The notes beneath the pieces are model-generated. The model was not told the origin of the DNA. It saw nothing but the letters and a program-made list of their open reading frames with translations, and did no database searches. Of a stretch of 64,000 nt of DNA, positions 45,167 through 53,143 are shown piece by piece (positions within the stretch are counted from its first letter, which is position 1; each line of letters starts with the position of its first letter). Source of the stretch: Thalassococcus_A lentus (lineage in GTDB: Bacteria > Pseudomonadota > Alphaproteobacteria > Rhodobacterales > Rhodobacteraceae). The stretch lies in contig NZ_JAQIOY010000008.1 in assembly GCF_028023555.1 (NCBI RefSeq), positions 104,749 to 168,748 on the forward strand. The letters run 5' to 3'. Made by a program: the position numbers and the translations under genes.

Positions 45167-45601
45167 ATGGGCATCAAATATCTTCATACAATGGTACGGG
45201 TGAAAGACCTCGAAAAATCCATTGCGTTTTATGAGCTTCTGGGCCTGACGGAACGCCGCCGCTCAGAAAGCGAAAAGGGACGTTTTACACTGGTATTCCT
45301 GTGCCCGCCCGGGCAGGCAGATGGACATGCCGATCTGGAGCTGACCTACAATTGGGATGGTGATGACGGATTGCCGAGCGACAGCCGTCACTTTGGGCAT
45401 CTGGCCTACACTGTTCCTGACATCTATGCCGCCTGCCAGACGTTGATGGACGCGGGTGTCACCATCAACCGCCCGCCGCGGGATGGCCACATGGCCTTTG
45501 TGCGCAGCCCGGACAACATTTCGATTGAGTTGCTGCAAGAAGGCGAGTCGCTGCCACCACAGGAACCCTGGGCCAGCATGGAAAACACGGGTCACTGGTG
45601 A
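45167..45601 (+). CDS. gloA: Lactoylglutathione lyase (glyoxalase I)
   Basis: Cytosolic metal enzyme that turns the methylglyoxal-glutathione adduct into S-lactoylglutathione. The 144-residue VOC-fold protein has the metal ligands in YLHTMVRV (H7), DLELTYNW (Glu), RHFGHLAYTV (His) and NISIELLQE (Glu). The N-terminal VRVKDLEKSIAFYELLGL is the typical family start. The gene overlaps the first DUF1194 gene by 4 nt. Confidence 0.93.
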   Translation: MGIKYLHTMVRVKDLEKSIAFYELLGLTERRRSESEKGRFTLVFLCPPGQADGHADLELTYNWDGDDGLPSDSRHFGHLAYTVPDIYAACQTLMDAGVTINRPPRDGHMAFVRSPDNISIELLQEGESLPPQEPWASMENTGHW

Positions 45602-46317
45602 TCTTGTCGAAAAAAGCGCTGGGCTTTGTGGCGGCTATGTTGCTGCTGCCTAGCCTAGCCTCTGCGCAATCTGTTTGTCGGCTTGCGCTTCTGCTGGCGC
45701 TGGACGTGTCATCTTCGGTGGATGATGCGGAATACGCCTTGCAGAAAAACGGTCTGGCGGATGCATTGCTTGATGATGATATCCAGCGAGCCCTGTTGGA
45801 GCAGGGCGGAACCGTCTCTCTGGCCGTCTATGAATGGAGCGGAAGACGTCAATCGGTTGTCGTGCAAGACTGGATTACCTTGGGGGACAGTAAGACGATC
45901 GAAACGGTCGCTGCACGCATTCGATCCACCAGCCGCAGCTATTCCCGGTTTCCGACTGCTCTCGGCTATGCCTTGGGGTTCGGGGCGACCCTGATGCGTC
46001 AGGCACCGACCTGCGACCGGCAAGTGATCGACGTCTCGGGTGACGGGATCACCAATGATGGATTTTGGCCGTTTCAGGCCTACGAGCATTTCCCGTTTTC
46101 AGGCATTACAGTGAATGGATTGGCGGTTCTGGGCGCGGACCCGGATGTGCTGGATCATTACATTTTCGAAGTGAAACGTGGCCCCGGCGCCTTTGTGGAA
46201 ACATCCGATGGCTACGAAGGCTATCGCAAGGCTATGACCCGCAAGCTGTTTCGCGAAATCAATGATCAGGTTGTTGGGCGTGCCAACTTGGGGCCAGAGT
46301 TTTGGTCGCCGGGCTAA
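45598..46317 (+). CDS. DUF1194 vWA-like secreted protein (copy 1)
   Basis: A 239-residue exported protein with a signal peptide ending ASAQS near residue 24. The MIDAS-like LALDVSSSVDDAEY (DxSxS) and IDVSGDGITNDG mark a von Willebrand A-type fold of the DUF1194 family. I use the GTG at 45598, whose overlap with the gloA stop suggests coupling. Mature protein probably periplasmic or secreted and may bind a divalent cation. Function unknown. Confidence 0.82.
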   Translation: MILSKKALGFVAAMLLLPSLASAQSVCRLALLLALDVSSSVDDAEYALQKNGLADALLDDDIQRALLEQGGTVSLAVYEWSGRRQSVVVQDWITLGDSKTIETVAARIRSTSRSYSRFPTALGYALGFGATLMRQAPTCDRQVIDVSGDGITNDGFWPFQAYEHFPFSGITVNGLAVLGADPDVLDHYIFEVKRGPGAFVETSDGYEGYRKAMTRKLFREINDQVVGRANLGPEFWSPG

Positions 46318-47003
46318 AAGCGCTTCTGCTCGCTGCGTCGGTGGTTGCAACGGCTTCCTCAGCGACCGCCCAGTGCCGACAAGCTTTGGCGATGGCGCTG
46401 GATGTTTCCGGATCGGTCGACGCCCGCGAATACCGGCTACAAGTGGATGGATTGGCCGCAGCGCTGCTTCACCCCGAGGTGCGGGACGCCTTTCTTGCGC
46501 TGCCGGATAGCCCGGTACGACTGTCGATTTTTGAGTGGAGCGGAGTCGGCGCCCAGAGGGAGTTGCTGGGCTGGACCGAAGTGCGCGATAGCGCTGATTT
46601 GAGTGCGATTGCGGACCAACTGCGCCTAACGCAGCGTATGGAAATGCCAGACGCCACCGCTCTCGGTGCGGCAAAGGTTCAGGGTGCTGCGACCCTGCGC
46701 ACCCAAATGGATTGCCAGCACTGGGTGTTGGATATTTCTGGCGATGGTAAATCCAACGAGGGGCCGGCGCCGCAGGACGTGCGGCTCAATGATGTGACCG
46801 TGAATGCTCTGGTCATTGGCGAGCCGGAAACCGGTGGGCGTTCCTCACCAGGGATTGGTGAGCTGAGCAGCTATTTCAACGCATACGTCATAGAAGGCCG
46901 TGGGGCATTTGTTGAAACAGCACTTGGGTTTCAAGCCTACGAGTCTGCGATGGTTCGCAAACTAAAGCGTGAATTGCAGGTGCTGATCCTGTCTGCTCGA
47001 TAG
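46302..47003 (+). CDS. DUF1194 vWA-like secreted protein (copy 2)
   Basis: A 233-residue paralogue of the gene before it. Signal peptide ends SSATAQ near residue 23. MALDVSGSVDAREY and LDISGDGKSNEG repeat the MIDAS-like blocks of copy 1, as do the FEWSG region and the GxGAFVETxxGFxxYxxAMxRKLxRE ending. It starts at a TTG at 46302 inside copy 1 (16-nt overlap). The two diverged enough to suggest distinct binding partners. Confidence 0.8.
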   Translation: MVAGLKALLLAASVVATASSATAQCRQALAMALDVSGSVDAREYRLQVDGLAAALLHPEVRDAFLALPDSPVRLSIFEWSGVGAQRELLGWTEVRDSADLSAIADQLRLTQRMEMPDATALGAAKVQGAATLRTQMDCQHWVLDISGDGKSNEGPAPQDVRLNDVTVNALVIGEPETGGRSSPGIGELSSYFNAYVIEGRGAFVETALGFQAYESAMVRKLKRELQVLILSAR

Positions 47004-47010
47004 GGGCTGG

Positions 47011-47508
47011 TCAGTAGATATACCGGATCTGATCTGTCCAATATCGTTCTACACGGCGCAGGGATGTTGTTATGTCTTCAAGGCCCATCAGCGACAGAAC
47101 TTCCCGGTCCTGTAGTCCATCGGCGTGGCGCGCAAAAAGTTTGGCCACGATATCGCGAATTTCCCGACCACGTGGGGTTAGCCGGACACGCACCGAACGT
47201 CGGTCGATTTCGCATCTCTGATGGTGCATGTAGCCCATTTCGACCAGCTTCTTGAGATTGTAGCTGACGTTGCTGCCCTGATAATAGCCGCGTGTTTTCA
47301 GCTCGCCCGCCGTGACCTCGTTGTCCCCAATGTTGAACAACAAGAGGGCCTGCACGGCGTTTACGTCGATAATGCCCAAACGCTCGAATTCGTCCTTGAT
47401 GACGTCCAGCAATAATCTGTGCAACCGTTCAACCAAAGCCAGCGCGTCAAGATAGCTGCTGACATAGCCCTTTTCCTGGCTGTTGGGGACAGCGCTGTGA
47501 ATGCTCAT
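47011..47508 (-). CDS. MarR-family regulator (LdtR-like)
   Basis: A 165-residue winged-helix protein. The HTH is in ELKTRGYYQGSNVSYNLKKLVEMGYMHHQR, followed by the wing with DRRSVRVRLTPRGREI. The YYQGSNVSYNLKKLVE block recalls the LdtR/alphaproteobacterial MarR branch. It stands alone, convergent with the DUF1194 pair (stop 7 nt away) and divergent from nothing obvious. Ligand and regulon are not visible. Confidence 0.82.
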   Translation of the reverse strand: MSIHSAVPNSQEKGYVSSYLDALALVERLHRLLLDVIKDEFERLGIIDVNAVQALLLFNIGDNEVTAGELKTRGYYQGSNVSYNLKKLVEMGYMHHQRCEIDRRSVRVRLTPRGREIRDIVAKLFARHADGLQDREVLSLMGLEDITTSLRRVERYWTDQIRYIY

Positions 47509-47613
47509 TATCAGTCTCCGCCTGTGTAACTTGGCTGAGATTCGGACAAAAAGACCAATATTGCGTTAAACCCGAAACGCACTTGCGGAAAAATAGGTTT
47601 AAGTTTGGTTAGA

Positions 47614-47886
47614 TCACCGGTCGTCAGGCGATCCGGCCGCAACGGCCCGGATATCTGCGATCAGGGGCTGGTGTTCCACTGGCGCCGCGACTTGGCCTGA
47701 AACCCACTGATAGAGGTCCTGATCGTTTTCGGACAACAAAGCTTCGTAGGCGTCCAGTGCGCCGTCATCCATATCCGCCAGCTTGGCGTCCGAGTAGCGG
47801 ATCAGAAGGATGTCCATTTCCTTGGTGCCCCTGCGCATAGAGCGCATGCCAAGCCTTTTGATCCTTGTGGCGCGGTCTTCGGTCAT
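47614..47886 (-). CDS. sdhE: FAD assembly factor SdhE
   Basis: Small cytosolic chaperone (90 residues) that helps attach FAD to succinate dehydrogenase. IKRLGMRSMRRGTKEMDILLIRYSD holds the conserved RGxxE (RRGTKEMD), and the C-terminal AYEALLSENDQDLYQWVSG is the second family block. It overlaps the XRE-type gene upstream by 4 nt; sdh genes are not in the window. Confidence 0.9.
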   Translation of the reverse strand: MTEDRATRIKRLGMRSMRRGTKEMDILLIRYSDAKLADMDDGALDAYEALLSENDQDLYQWVSGQVAAPVEHQPLIADIRAVAAGSPDDR

Positions 47887-48278
47887 TCGTCTTCCTGATG
47901 CTTTACGTAAGTGCGCAGCCGTTTTTCCAGACGTCCGAGCTTTTCGGCCGAGGCGGTCATTTGGGCGCGCATCGTCCGGATTTCCATGATGACGGCATTA
48001 AGGTCAGGCGAAATGGCTTCGTCTTCGGGTGCGGACAGGCCTTCACCTTCGCCGTTGATCAGCCATGTGATCGAGACATTCACAAGCCCGGCCATCGTGG
48101 ACAAACGGTTTGCCCGGGGTTCGGAAAGATCGTTTTCCCAGCTTTGCAGCGTCTTGAGTTTGATACCCAGTCGCTTGGCCAGCTCCTGCTGTGTCATGCC
48201 GGCGGCCTCGCGTCCGGCGGCGAGCCTGTCCCCGAAAGTGGCCGCTTCGGGGCTGTACCAATCAATTGCTTCGCTCAT
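47883..48278 (-). CDS. XRE-family helix-turn-helix regulator
   Basis: A 131-residue protein. The HTH_3 domain (about 15-70) reads FGDRLAAGREAAGMTQQELAKRLGIKLKTLQSWENDLSEPRANRLSTMAGLVNVSITWL, as in small repressors. The C-terminal part is a helical, probably dimerising segment (VIMEIRTMRAQMTASAEKLGRLEKRLRTYVK). The ATG at 48278 gives the normal length; the longer frame overlaps the neighbouring promoter. Coupled to sdhE by a 4-nt overlap. Its targets are unknown. Confidence 0.86.
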   Translation of the reverse strand: MSEAIDWYSPEAATFGDRLAAGREAAGMTQQELAKRLGIKLKTLQSWENDLSEPRANRLSTMAGLVNVSITWLINGEGEGLSAPEDEAISPDLNAVIMEIRTMRAQMTASAEKLGRLEKRLRTYVKHQEDE

Positions 48279-48365
48279 CGTTCGTTTCCTTATGATCCGA
48301 TGCCGCTTGATCGGGCTCGGGCTGCAAACTATGACAGGGATCACTGCATTACAAACAGGTCCCCC

Positions 48366-49568
48366 ATGCCCTTCCTTTCCGAGTCTCTTTCCCGCGTGAA
48401 TCCGTCACCTACCGTCGCGGTCTCGCAGCTTGCCCGCGAATTGAAGGCGCAAGGCCGTGACATCATCTCGCTGGGTGCTGGCGAGCCTGATTTTGACACG
48501 CCCGACAACATCAAGGCTGCGGCCAAAGCGGCGATTGACGCAGGAAAAACGAAATACACTGCGCCAGACGGTATACCGGAGTTGAAGCAAGCGATCTGTG
48601 ACAAGTTCGCGCGCGAAAACGGTCTGACCTATGAGCCGAGCCAGATCAGCGTTAGCACCGGGGGCAAGCAGGTGCTCTACAACGCGTTGATGGCAACGCT
48701 GAATCCTGGCGACGAAGTGGTGATCCCCGCGCCGTTCTGGGTAAGCTACCCTGATATGGTCAAAATGGGTGGTGGCGAGCCTGTCATCGTCGAGGCCGAG
48801 CGCCAGCATGGCTACAAGATCACCGCAGATCAGTTGGAAGCAGCAATCACACCCAAGACAAAGTGGTTCATTTTCAATTCGCCCAGCAACCCAACGGGGG
48901 CCGGATATACCCGTGACGAACTCAAAGCGCTGACAGATGTGTTGATGCGTCATCCGCATGTCTGGGTGATGACTGACGACATGTATGAACATCTGGCCTA
49001 TGACGATTTTGAATTTGTCACACCTGCCCAGGTCGAACCGGGCCTCTATGAACGTACGTTGACCTGTAACGGGGTTAGCAAGGCCTATGCCATGACGGGA
49101 TGGCGCATTGGCTATGCAGGCGGCCCGGAGCATCTGATCGCGGCGATGCGCAAGGTACAGTCACAAAGCACCACGAACCCCAGCTCCATCAGTCAGTGGG
49201 CTGCAGTCGAGGCGCTGAATGGACCGCAGGATTTTCTGGCCGAACGCTGCGCGGCGTTTTCCGATCGACGGGATCTGGTCGTAGAGGCTCTCAATGGTTG
49301 CAAGGGTATCACCTGCCCGGTGCCTGAAGGCGCATTTTACGTGTACCCAAGCATCTCAGACTGTATCGGCAAGACGAGTGATGGTGGCGCCAAAATCGAC
49401 AGTGACGAAGATTTCTGCACCGCTTTGCTACAGGAACAAGGCGTCGCCGTTGTTTTTGGAGCGGCCTTTGGTCTGAGCCCAAATTTCCGTGTAAGCTATG
49501 CCGCGTCAGAAGATGATCTGCGCGAAGCATGTCGGCGGATTTCTGTGTTCTGTGATGGCTTGAAATAG
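48366..49568 (+). CDS. aatA: Aspartate aminotransferase (class I/II, aatA type)
   Basis: PLP enzyme of 400 residues that moves amino groups between aspartate (and related amino acids) and 2-oxo acids. GAGEPDFDTPDNIKAAAK, the PLP-pocket FNSPSNPTGAGYTRDEL, and the Schiff-base Lys in CNGVSKAYAMTGWRIGYAGG are visible. Start at the ATG at 48366; a long in-frame extension upstream covers the minus-strand genes and is not real. It is divergent from the XRE gene. Confidence 0.93.
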   Translation: MPFLSESLSRVNPSPTVAVSQLARELKAQGRDIISLGAGEPDFDTPDNIKAAAKAAIDAGKTKYTAPDGIPELKQAICDKFARENGLTYEPSQISVSTGGKQVLYNALMATLNPGDEVVIPAPFWVSYPDMVKMGGGEPVIVEAERQHGYKITADQLEAAITPKTKWFIFNSPSNPTGAGYTRDELKALTDVLMRHPHVWVMTDDMYEHLAYDDFEFVTPAQVEPGLYERTLTCNGVSKAYAMTGWRIGYAGGPEHLIAAMRKVQSQSTTNPSSISQWAAVEALNGPQDFLAERCAAFSDRRDLVVEALNGCKGITCPVPEGAFYVYPSISDCIGKTSDGGAKIDSDEDFCTALLQEQGVAVVFGAAFGLSPNFRVSYAASEDDLREACRRISVFCDGLK

Positions 49569-49580
49569 TTGAGGTAAAAC

Positions 49581-49982
49581 ATGTCGGACGATCTGCCGAA
49601 GTACTATTTCAGAGTTCGCGACAATGGTGCGATGGTGTTTCTGGTCGATACAGAGAACCGTCAACGCCGTATCGAACTGGACCAGATTGCCGTCGTAAAC
49701 CTGAACAAGGGTGAGATCCGCCCCCAAGGCGACTACCAGCTGACAGGTGAAGACAAAAAGGCGATCAAGGCCTGGATGACCGAACGAGAAGCCCTGCTTG
49801 CCATGCGGGACATCGACGACATCCACCGCGCGGTTGACTACCTCAATACGACAACGCAATGGGCCCAATCACGCGCCAGCGATGAGCAATTGGAACAAGT
49901 GACCAACGATCTGCTGCTGGCGATGCACGATCTGCGGACTGTTCTGGTGCGTAAAAAAGCAGACAGACTGATGAAAAAGTAG
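49581..49982 (+). CDS. Conserved hypothetical protein
   Basis: A 133-residue acidic, soluble protein with no signal peptide. The first half looks beta-rich (YYFRVRDNGAMVFLVDTENRQRRIELDQIAVVNLNKGEI), the second is helical (AIKAWMTEREALLAMRDIDDIHRAVDYLNTTTQWAQ) and ends in a basic tail. I do not recognise a family. It starts 12 nt after aatA and may be co-transcribed. SD GAGG lies before the start. Confidence 0.7.
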   Translation: MSDDLPKYYFRVRDNGAMVFLVDTENRQRRIELDQIAVVNLNKGEIRPQGDYQLTGEDKKAIKAWMTEREALLAMRDIDDIHRAVDYLNTTTQWAQSRASDEQLEQVTNDLLLAMHDLRTVLVRKKADRLMKK

Positions 49983-50098
49983 CCTTTGGCTCTGATCTAA
50001 GGCGTTTTTCTTTTCAGGGGAAGTGATTGCGGCTTCTCCCCTGACGTTGCCTGTCAGGAATGCGTTAAACCTTTTCTCATAAAGAAGGGAAGGATGTC

Positions 50099-50188
50099 AT
50101 GCAGTCCAAGGCTGAAAGCCAGAATTGCCTGTTTCCACTTAGCCCCGAAGCGTTGCGCGCTTTGTTGGGCATGAAGCGGAATTCCTGA
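50099..50188 (+). CDS. Possible small ORF (29 residues)
   Basis: A 30-codon frame, MQSKAESQNCLFPL..., with AAGGGAAGGA just upstream. It ends with a TGA at 50186-50188 and is followed by a terminator. A second overlapping ATG frame from 50094 also exists, so the choice is not secure. It may be a short peptide or a chance frame in the aatA 3' region. Confidence 0.35.
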   Translation: MQSKAESQNCLFPLSPEALRALLGMKRNS

Positions 50189-50240
50189 ACCTTCCGCCAG
50201 ATTGTTGGCAAAGGCACCGGTATGTGTGGTTACGAGTTTG

Positions 50241-50277
50241 CGCCCCGTTTCGTTATTCGAAGCGGGGCGTTTTCTTT
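50241..50277 (+). terminator. Intrinsic terminator after the 49.6-50.2 kb genes
   Basis: A 12-bp stem (50241-50252 CGCCCCGTTTCG with 50258-50269, one G-T pair) and a TTATT loop are followed by TTTTCTTT. It closes the plus-strand unit that starts with aatA, and the 49983-50288 region otherwise contains only the possible small ORF. Confidence 0.88.
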
Positions 50278-50288
50278 GGCAGGCAGAA

Positions 50289-50564
50289 CTAGCCTAAGCC
50301 AAGCGCAATGCGCGCCTCTTGGCGCATTTGCAAGACCAGCTCGGGATTGGCGGCTTCCCATGCTTTGAACCCGCGGTAGCCCAGCCTGATCTGTTTGGCC
50401 CGTTCCGCGCTGCCGAGCGCCGCGGGCCGTTCATCAATGAATTCCAGCTTCATGCGTTCGTAATTGGCCATGCAATTCGTGACTTCGTCAGGTGTCAGGC
50501 CGCGGAATGCAGCGGCCTGATCGCACATGTAGTAGAGCGTCATCATTGCCAGAAAATTGGTCAT
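50289..50564 (-). CDS. Conserved hypothetical protein
   Basis: A 91-residue protein. N-terminus MTNFLAMMTLYYMCDQAAAFRG is hydrophobic but short; the rest is helical (VTNCMANYERMKLEFIDER, RAKQIRLGYRGFKAWEAANPELV). AAAGGAG precedes the ATG at the usual spacing. I do not recognise a domain. Convergent with the plus-strand unit across the terminator. Confidence 0.65.
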   Translation of the reverse strand: MTNFLAMMTLYYMCDQAAAFRGLTPDEVTNCMANYERMKLEFIDERPAALGSAERAKQIRLGYRGFKAWEAANPELVLQMRQEARIALGLG

Positions 50565-50792
50565 TGGTTGGCTCCTTTCCGGTGGTGGTGCACAGCATGC
50601 ACCGAGCGTCGGGTAGCCCTCCTTCTACCCGGTTAATTCGGCGCGCTCAGGGTGTTGCGCGTCTGGGGCAGTATATCATGATTTGATTTTCTGGGGCCGA
50701 GAGCCGGCGCTGATCCTTCGTGTCATCCGTGCCGCTGATCGGTTTTTGGGCTGTCGGCAATCTGTTTGCTGCTGACAGCCGCAAGCCGTGTA

Positions 50793-51254
50793 TCAGCCGA
50801 GAATGCCAGGCCAGTTTTCACGCCCCTTGGCGATGTTGGCTTCCATGTCGGCCAGCCAGAGTTCACGCGCACGCAGGTTCGCGTTCAGGAACAATTGTCC
50901 ATTGTGAACTGTCCACGCCTCGGGAATGGTCGGCGCGAGATAACCACGCGATGCGGCAAAGGCGCAGTAGCCGCCAAACTGAGGCGCAAAATCCATCGGC
51001 ATGTTTTCAAAGCGCGCGGCGCTGTCGGCATCCGCAAAATGCCAGTCAGCGCCTTTCCAGCTCACGCTATGCGTAGCTGCGCCGGGAACAGGGCCGTTTT
51101 GCGTGAAGTAGGCAACAGGGTCTGTTGCGTTGATGGCCACACCGCCCTTGGCGAAAATTTCGGGCTCACGCGCGGCGGCTGGTGTGTTCAGAAACACAAG
51201 CGCCGGGCTTGCGAGGGTTGCGGCCAAGAGGCTGCGGCGGGTCAGGGTTGTCAT
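50793..51254 (-). CDS. YHS-domain protein with Tat-like signal
   Basis: A 153-residue exported protein. MTTLTRRSLLAATLASPALVFLNTPAAA gives a twin-arginine signal (RRS). The mature part has AINATDPVAYFTQNGPVPGAATHSVSWKGADWHFADADSAARFENMPMDFAPQFGGYCAFA, the YHS-type metal-associated fold. I chose the ATG at 51254; the longer frame adds unrelated residues. Likely periplasmic, role unknown. Confidence 0.83.
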   Translation of the reverse strand: MTTLTRRSLLAATLASPALVFLNTPAAAREPEIFAKGGVAINATDPVAYFTQNGPVPGAATHSVSWKGADWHFADADSAARFENMPMDFAPQFGGYCAFAASRGYLAPTIPEAWTVHNGQLFLNANLRARELWLADMEANIAKGRENWPGILG

Positions 51255-51553
51255 GGGCGGGTTCCTTTCCGAAGAGGGACAATGGGCGTTCGATGCCAAA
51301 AACCTGAACCTCAACGGGGCGCAATCCTAGCCCCCATCAAGCGCTCGTGATCGTGCGTGGGGCATTTCAAGCGAACTGTTACAGTCGGTGAATCAAGCCG
51401 ATTTGCCTGTCTCTAGCCTTGCTGATGTCTGCGGCGAACAGCGGCAAAGGTTAAAAAAGCGTCGTAATATCAAGGCGAAATACACGAATAAATTGACAGC
51501 AAGGCTGGGCCTGATAGCCTTGCCGCAATATTGTGATTTTAATGGGGGACACT
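51255..51553. other. 299-nt intergenic region
   Basis: Nothing coding is visible. It holds the promoter side of the YHS gene and, near 51493-51521, a TTGACA followed by an 8-bp inverted repeat (annotated separately) that probably belongs to the promoter of the next gene. Confidence 0.6.
51499..51523. repeat. 8-bp inverted repeat before a small secreted protein
   Basis: GCAAGGCT (51499-51506) and AGCCTTGC (51516-51523) are perfect complements across a 9-nt spacer. TTGACA at 51493-51498 overlaps its left edge. It may be an operator or a small RNA hairpin; there is no T-run. Confidence 0.4.
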
Positions 51554-51868
51554 ATGCGGACCATTCGCATTCTTGCCGCAGCGGCGGCTCTGACTGTTAC
51601 AGGCAGCGCAGCGTTTGCTTGGGGCGACATGTACATGGGGGACACCACCAATGACCCCAATTCCAACTTTCTGGTGCATTCCTACGGCGCACCAAACCAT
51701 TGCCCGGCTGGCCTACAGCCTGTGATGATGGGTGGCGTGATCTGCTGTGGTGAACCAAATGCCGGTGCCTACGTTGATCGTCCGGGCAAGGTTCACAAGC
51801 CAAAGCGCGTTCATCACCGTCCTGCGCCGCGCGTGATCGTGGGCGAAAAAGGCGTCGTCTACCGCTAA
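51554..51868 (+). CDS. Small secreted protein of unknown function
   Basis: A 104-residue protein with a signal peptide (MRTIRILAAAAALTVTGSAAFA, cleavage near 22). The mature part has GAPNHCPAGLQPVMMGGVICCGEPNAG, with three cysteines in two places, then a basic His/Arg/Pro-rich end (KPKRVHHRPAPRV). GGGGGAC precedes the ATG at 51554; the longer frame has no start of its own. Function unknown. Confidence 0.72.
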   Translation: MRTIRILAAAAALTVTGSAAFAWGDMYMGDTTNDPNSNFLVHSYGAPNHCPAGLQPVMMGGVICCGEPNAGAYVDRPGKVHKPKRVHHRPAPRVIVGEKGVVYR

Positions 51869-51910
51869 GCGGTTCGGAACGGCTCACGTTTGTGGGCCTT
51901 GGCATTCCCG

Positions 51911-51946
51911 ATCGGGCCGCGTATACGCGCGGCCTGATTTCTTTTT
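51911..51946 (+). terminator. Intrinsic terminator before suhB-like gene
   Basis: An 11-bp stem (51911-51921 ATCGGGCCGCG with 51928-51938, one G-T pair) and a TATACG loop are followed by TTCTTTTT. It ends the transcript of the small secreted protein. Confidence 0.88.
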
Positions 51947-51963
51947 GAACCAAGGGCGGCACC

Positions 51964-52755
51964 ATGCAGGGCAGCGCAAATCTCAACATCATGATCAAGG
52001 CGGCACGTAAAGCAGGCCGATCACTGGTCAAAGACTTCCGCGAGGTCGAAAACCTCCAGGTCTCGATGAAGGGGGCGGGTGACTTTGTGAGCCGTGCTGA
52101 CACCGCTGCAGAAGAGATCCTGCGTGAGGAACTGCGCGGGGCGAGACAGACATATGGCTGGCTTGGTGAAGAAACCGGTGAGGAAGAGGGTGAAGACCCG
52201 ACCCGCCGTTGGATCGTGGATCCGCTCGACGGCACCACCAATTTCCTGCACGGCATGCCGCATTGGGCTGTTTCCATCGCGCTTGAGCACAAGGGCCAGA
52301 TCGTTTCCGCGGTCGTGTTTGACCCGGCCAAGGACGAAATGTTCTACGCCGAAAAAGGCGCAGGTGCGTGGCTGAATGATTCCAAGCGTTTGCGCGTTTC
52401 GGGCCGTTCGCGGATGATCGAGGCGGTTTTTGCAACCGGCGTTCCCTTTGCTGCAAAGCGTACGCTTCCTGCAACACTCAAGGATCTGGCCCGTCTGATG
52501 CCTGAATGCGCGGGTGTGCGTCGCTGGGGTGCCGCATCGTTGGATTTGGCCTATGTCGCGGCTGGCCGCTATGACGGTTATTGGGAGCGCGAGCTGAACA
52601 TCTGGGATATTGCGGCAGGCTACCTGATCGCAAAAGAGGCCGGCGCCCTGATCGAAGGCGTGCGCGCGGATCAAGACCCATTGGAAAGTGGCAGCCTGCT
52701 GTGCGCGAATGGCGCCTTGTTTGATCCGATGGTCAAGATTTTGCGCGACGCCTGA
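51964..52755 (+). CDS. suhB: Inositol monophosphatase family protein
   Basis: A Mg-dependent phosphatase of 263 residues. GWLGEETGEEEG (about 65-76), WIVDPLDGTTNFLHG (83-97) and the C-terminal ELNIWDIAAGYLIAKEAGA are the metal- and substrate-binding blocks of the IMPase superfamily. In this class the substrate may be inositol-1-phosphate, and SuhB also acts in rRNA antitermination. It lies far from the iol cluster and is not obviously linked to it. Confidence 0.9.
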   Translation: MQGSANLNIMIKAARKAGRSLVKDFREVENLQVSMKGAGDFVSRADTAAEEILREELRGARQTYGWLGEETGEEEGEDPTRRWIVDPLDGTTNFLHGMPHWAVSIALEHKGQIVSAVVFDPAKDEMFYAEKGAGAWLNDSKRLRVSGRSRMIEAVFATGVPFAAKRTLPATLKDLARLMPECAGVRRWGAASLDLAYVAAGRYDGYWERELNIWDIAAGYLIAKEAGALIEGVRADQDPLESGSLLCANGALFDPMVKILRDA

Positions 52756-52768
52756 TTGGCTCGCGCCG

Positions 52769-53143
52769 CTATATGTCTGACGGGTGGTTTACACCATCGT
52801 TGAAACCGATTGGCTCAAAATCTTTTGGGTCGGCCTCATCAAAAGCATACAGGTTTACGCCGAACTGGTTCGGATCAGACCTGCGTTTGTGATACATGTA
52901 GATCCCGCAGGTCGAGCAGAAGTAGTGTTTGGCGGTCATCGTACCCCATTGATAAAGACGCAGTTTGTCTTGCCCACGAAGTACTTCGATGCCGTCCAGA
53001 GGTGCAGTGACGGTGGGAACGCTGCGGCGCCTGCAATATGAACAATCGCAGCGCCACGCGTCGTTAAACCCATCCACAAGCGTCACGCGCAATACCACTT
53101 CGCCGCAATGGCAAGTCGCGATCTTTGTCTTGGCTTCTGTCAT
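52769..53143 (-). CDS. GFA (CENP-V/glutathione-dependent formaldehyde-activating) domain protein
   Basis: A 124-residue zinc protein. CHCGEV near residue 11, CDCSYCRRRS near 33 and CSTCGIYMYHKRR near 75 are the Cys pairs of the GFA/CENP-V fold. The ATG at 53143 overlaps the rhomboid stop by 4 nt; the longer frame is not supported. Family members are thought to handle glutathione adducts, but activity for this one is unproven. Confidence 0.87.
   Translation of the reverse strand: MTEAKTKIATCHCGEVVLRVTLVDGFNDAWRCDCSYCRRRSVPTVTAPLDGIEVLRGQDKLRLYQWGTMTAKHYFCSTCGIYMYHKRRSDPNQFGVNLYAFDEADPKDFEPIGFNDGVNHPSDI

Noticed and set aside
47865..48365. In-frame extension of aatA upstream to 47865
   Set aside because: This part overlaps sdhE and the XRE gene on the other strand, and the aminotransferase family starts at MPFLSESLSRVNP.
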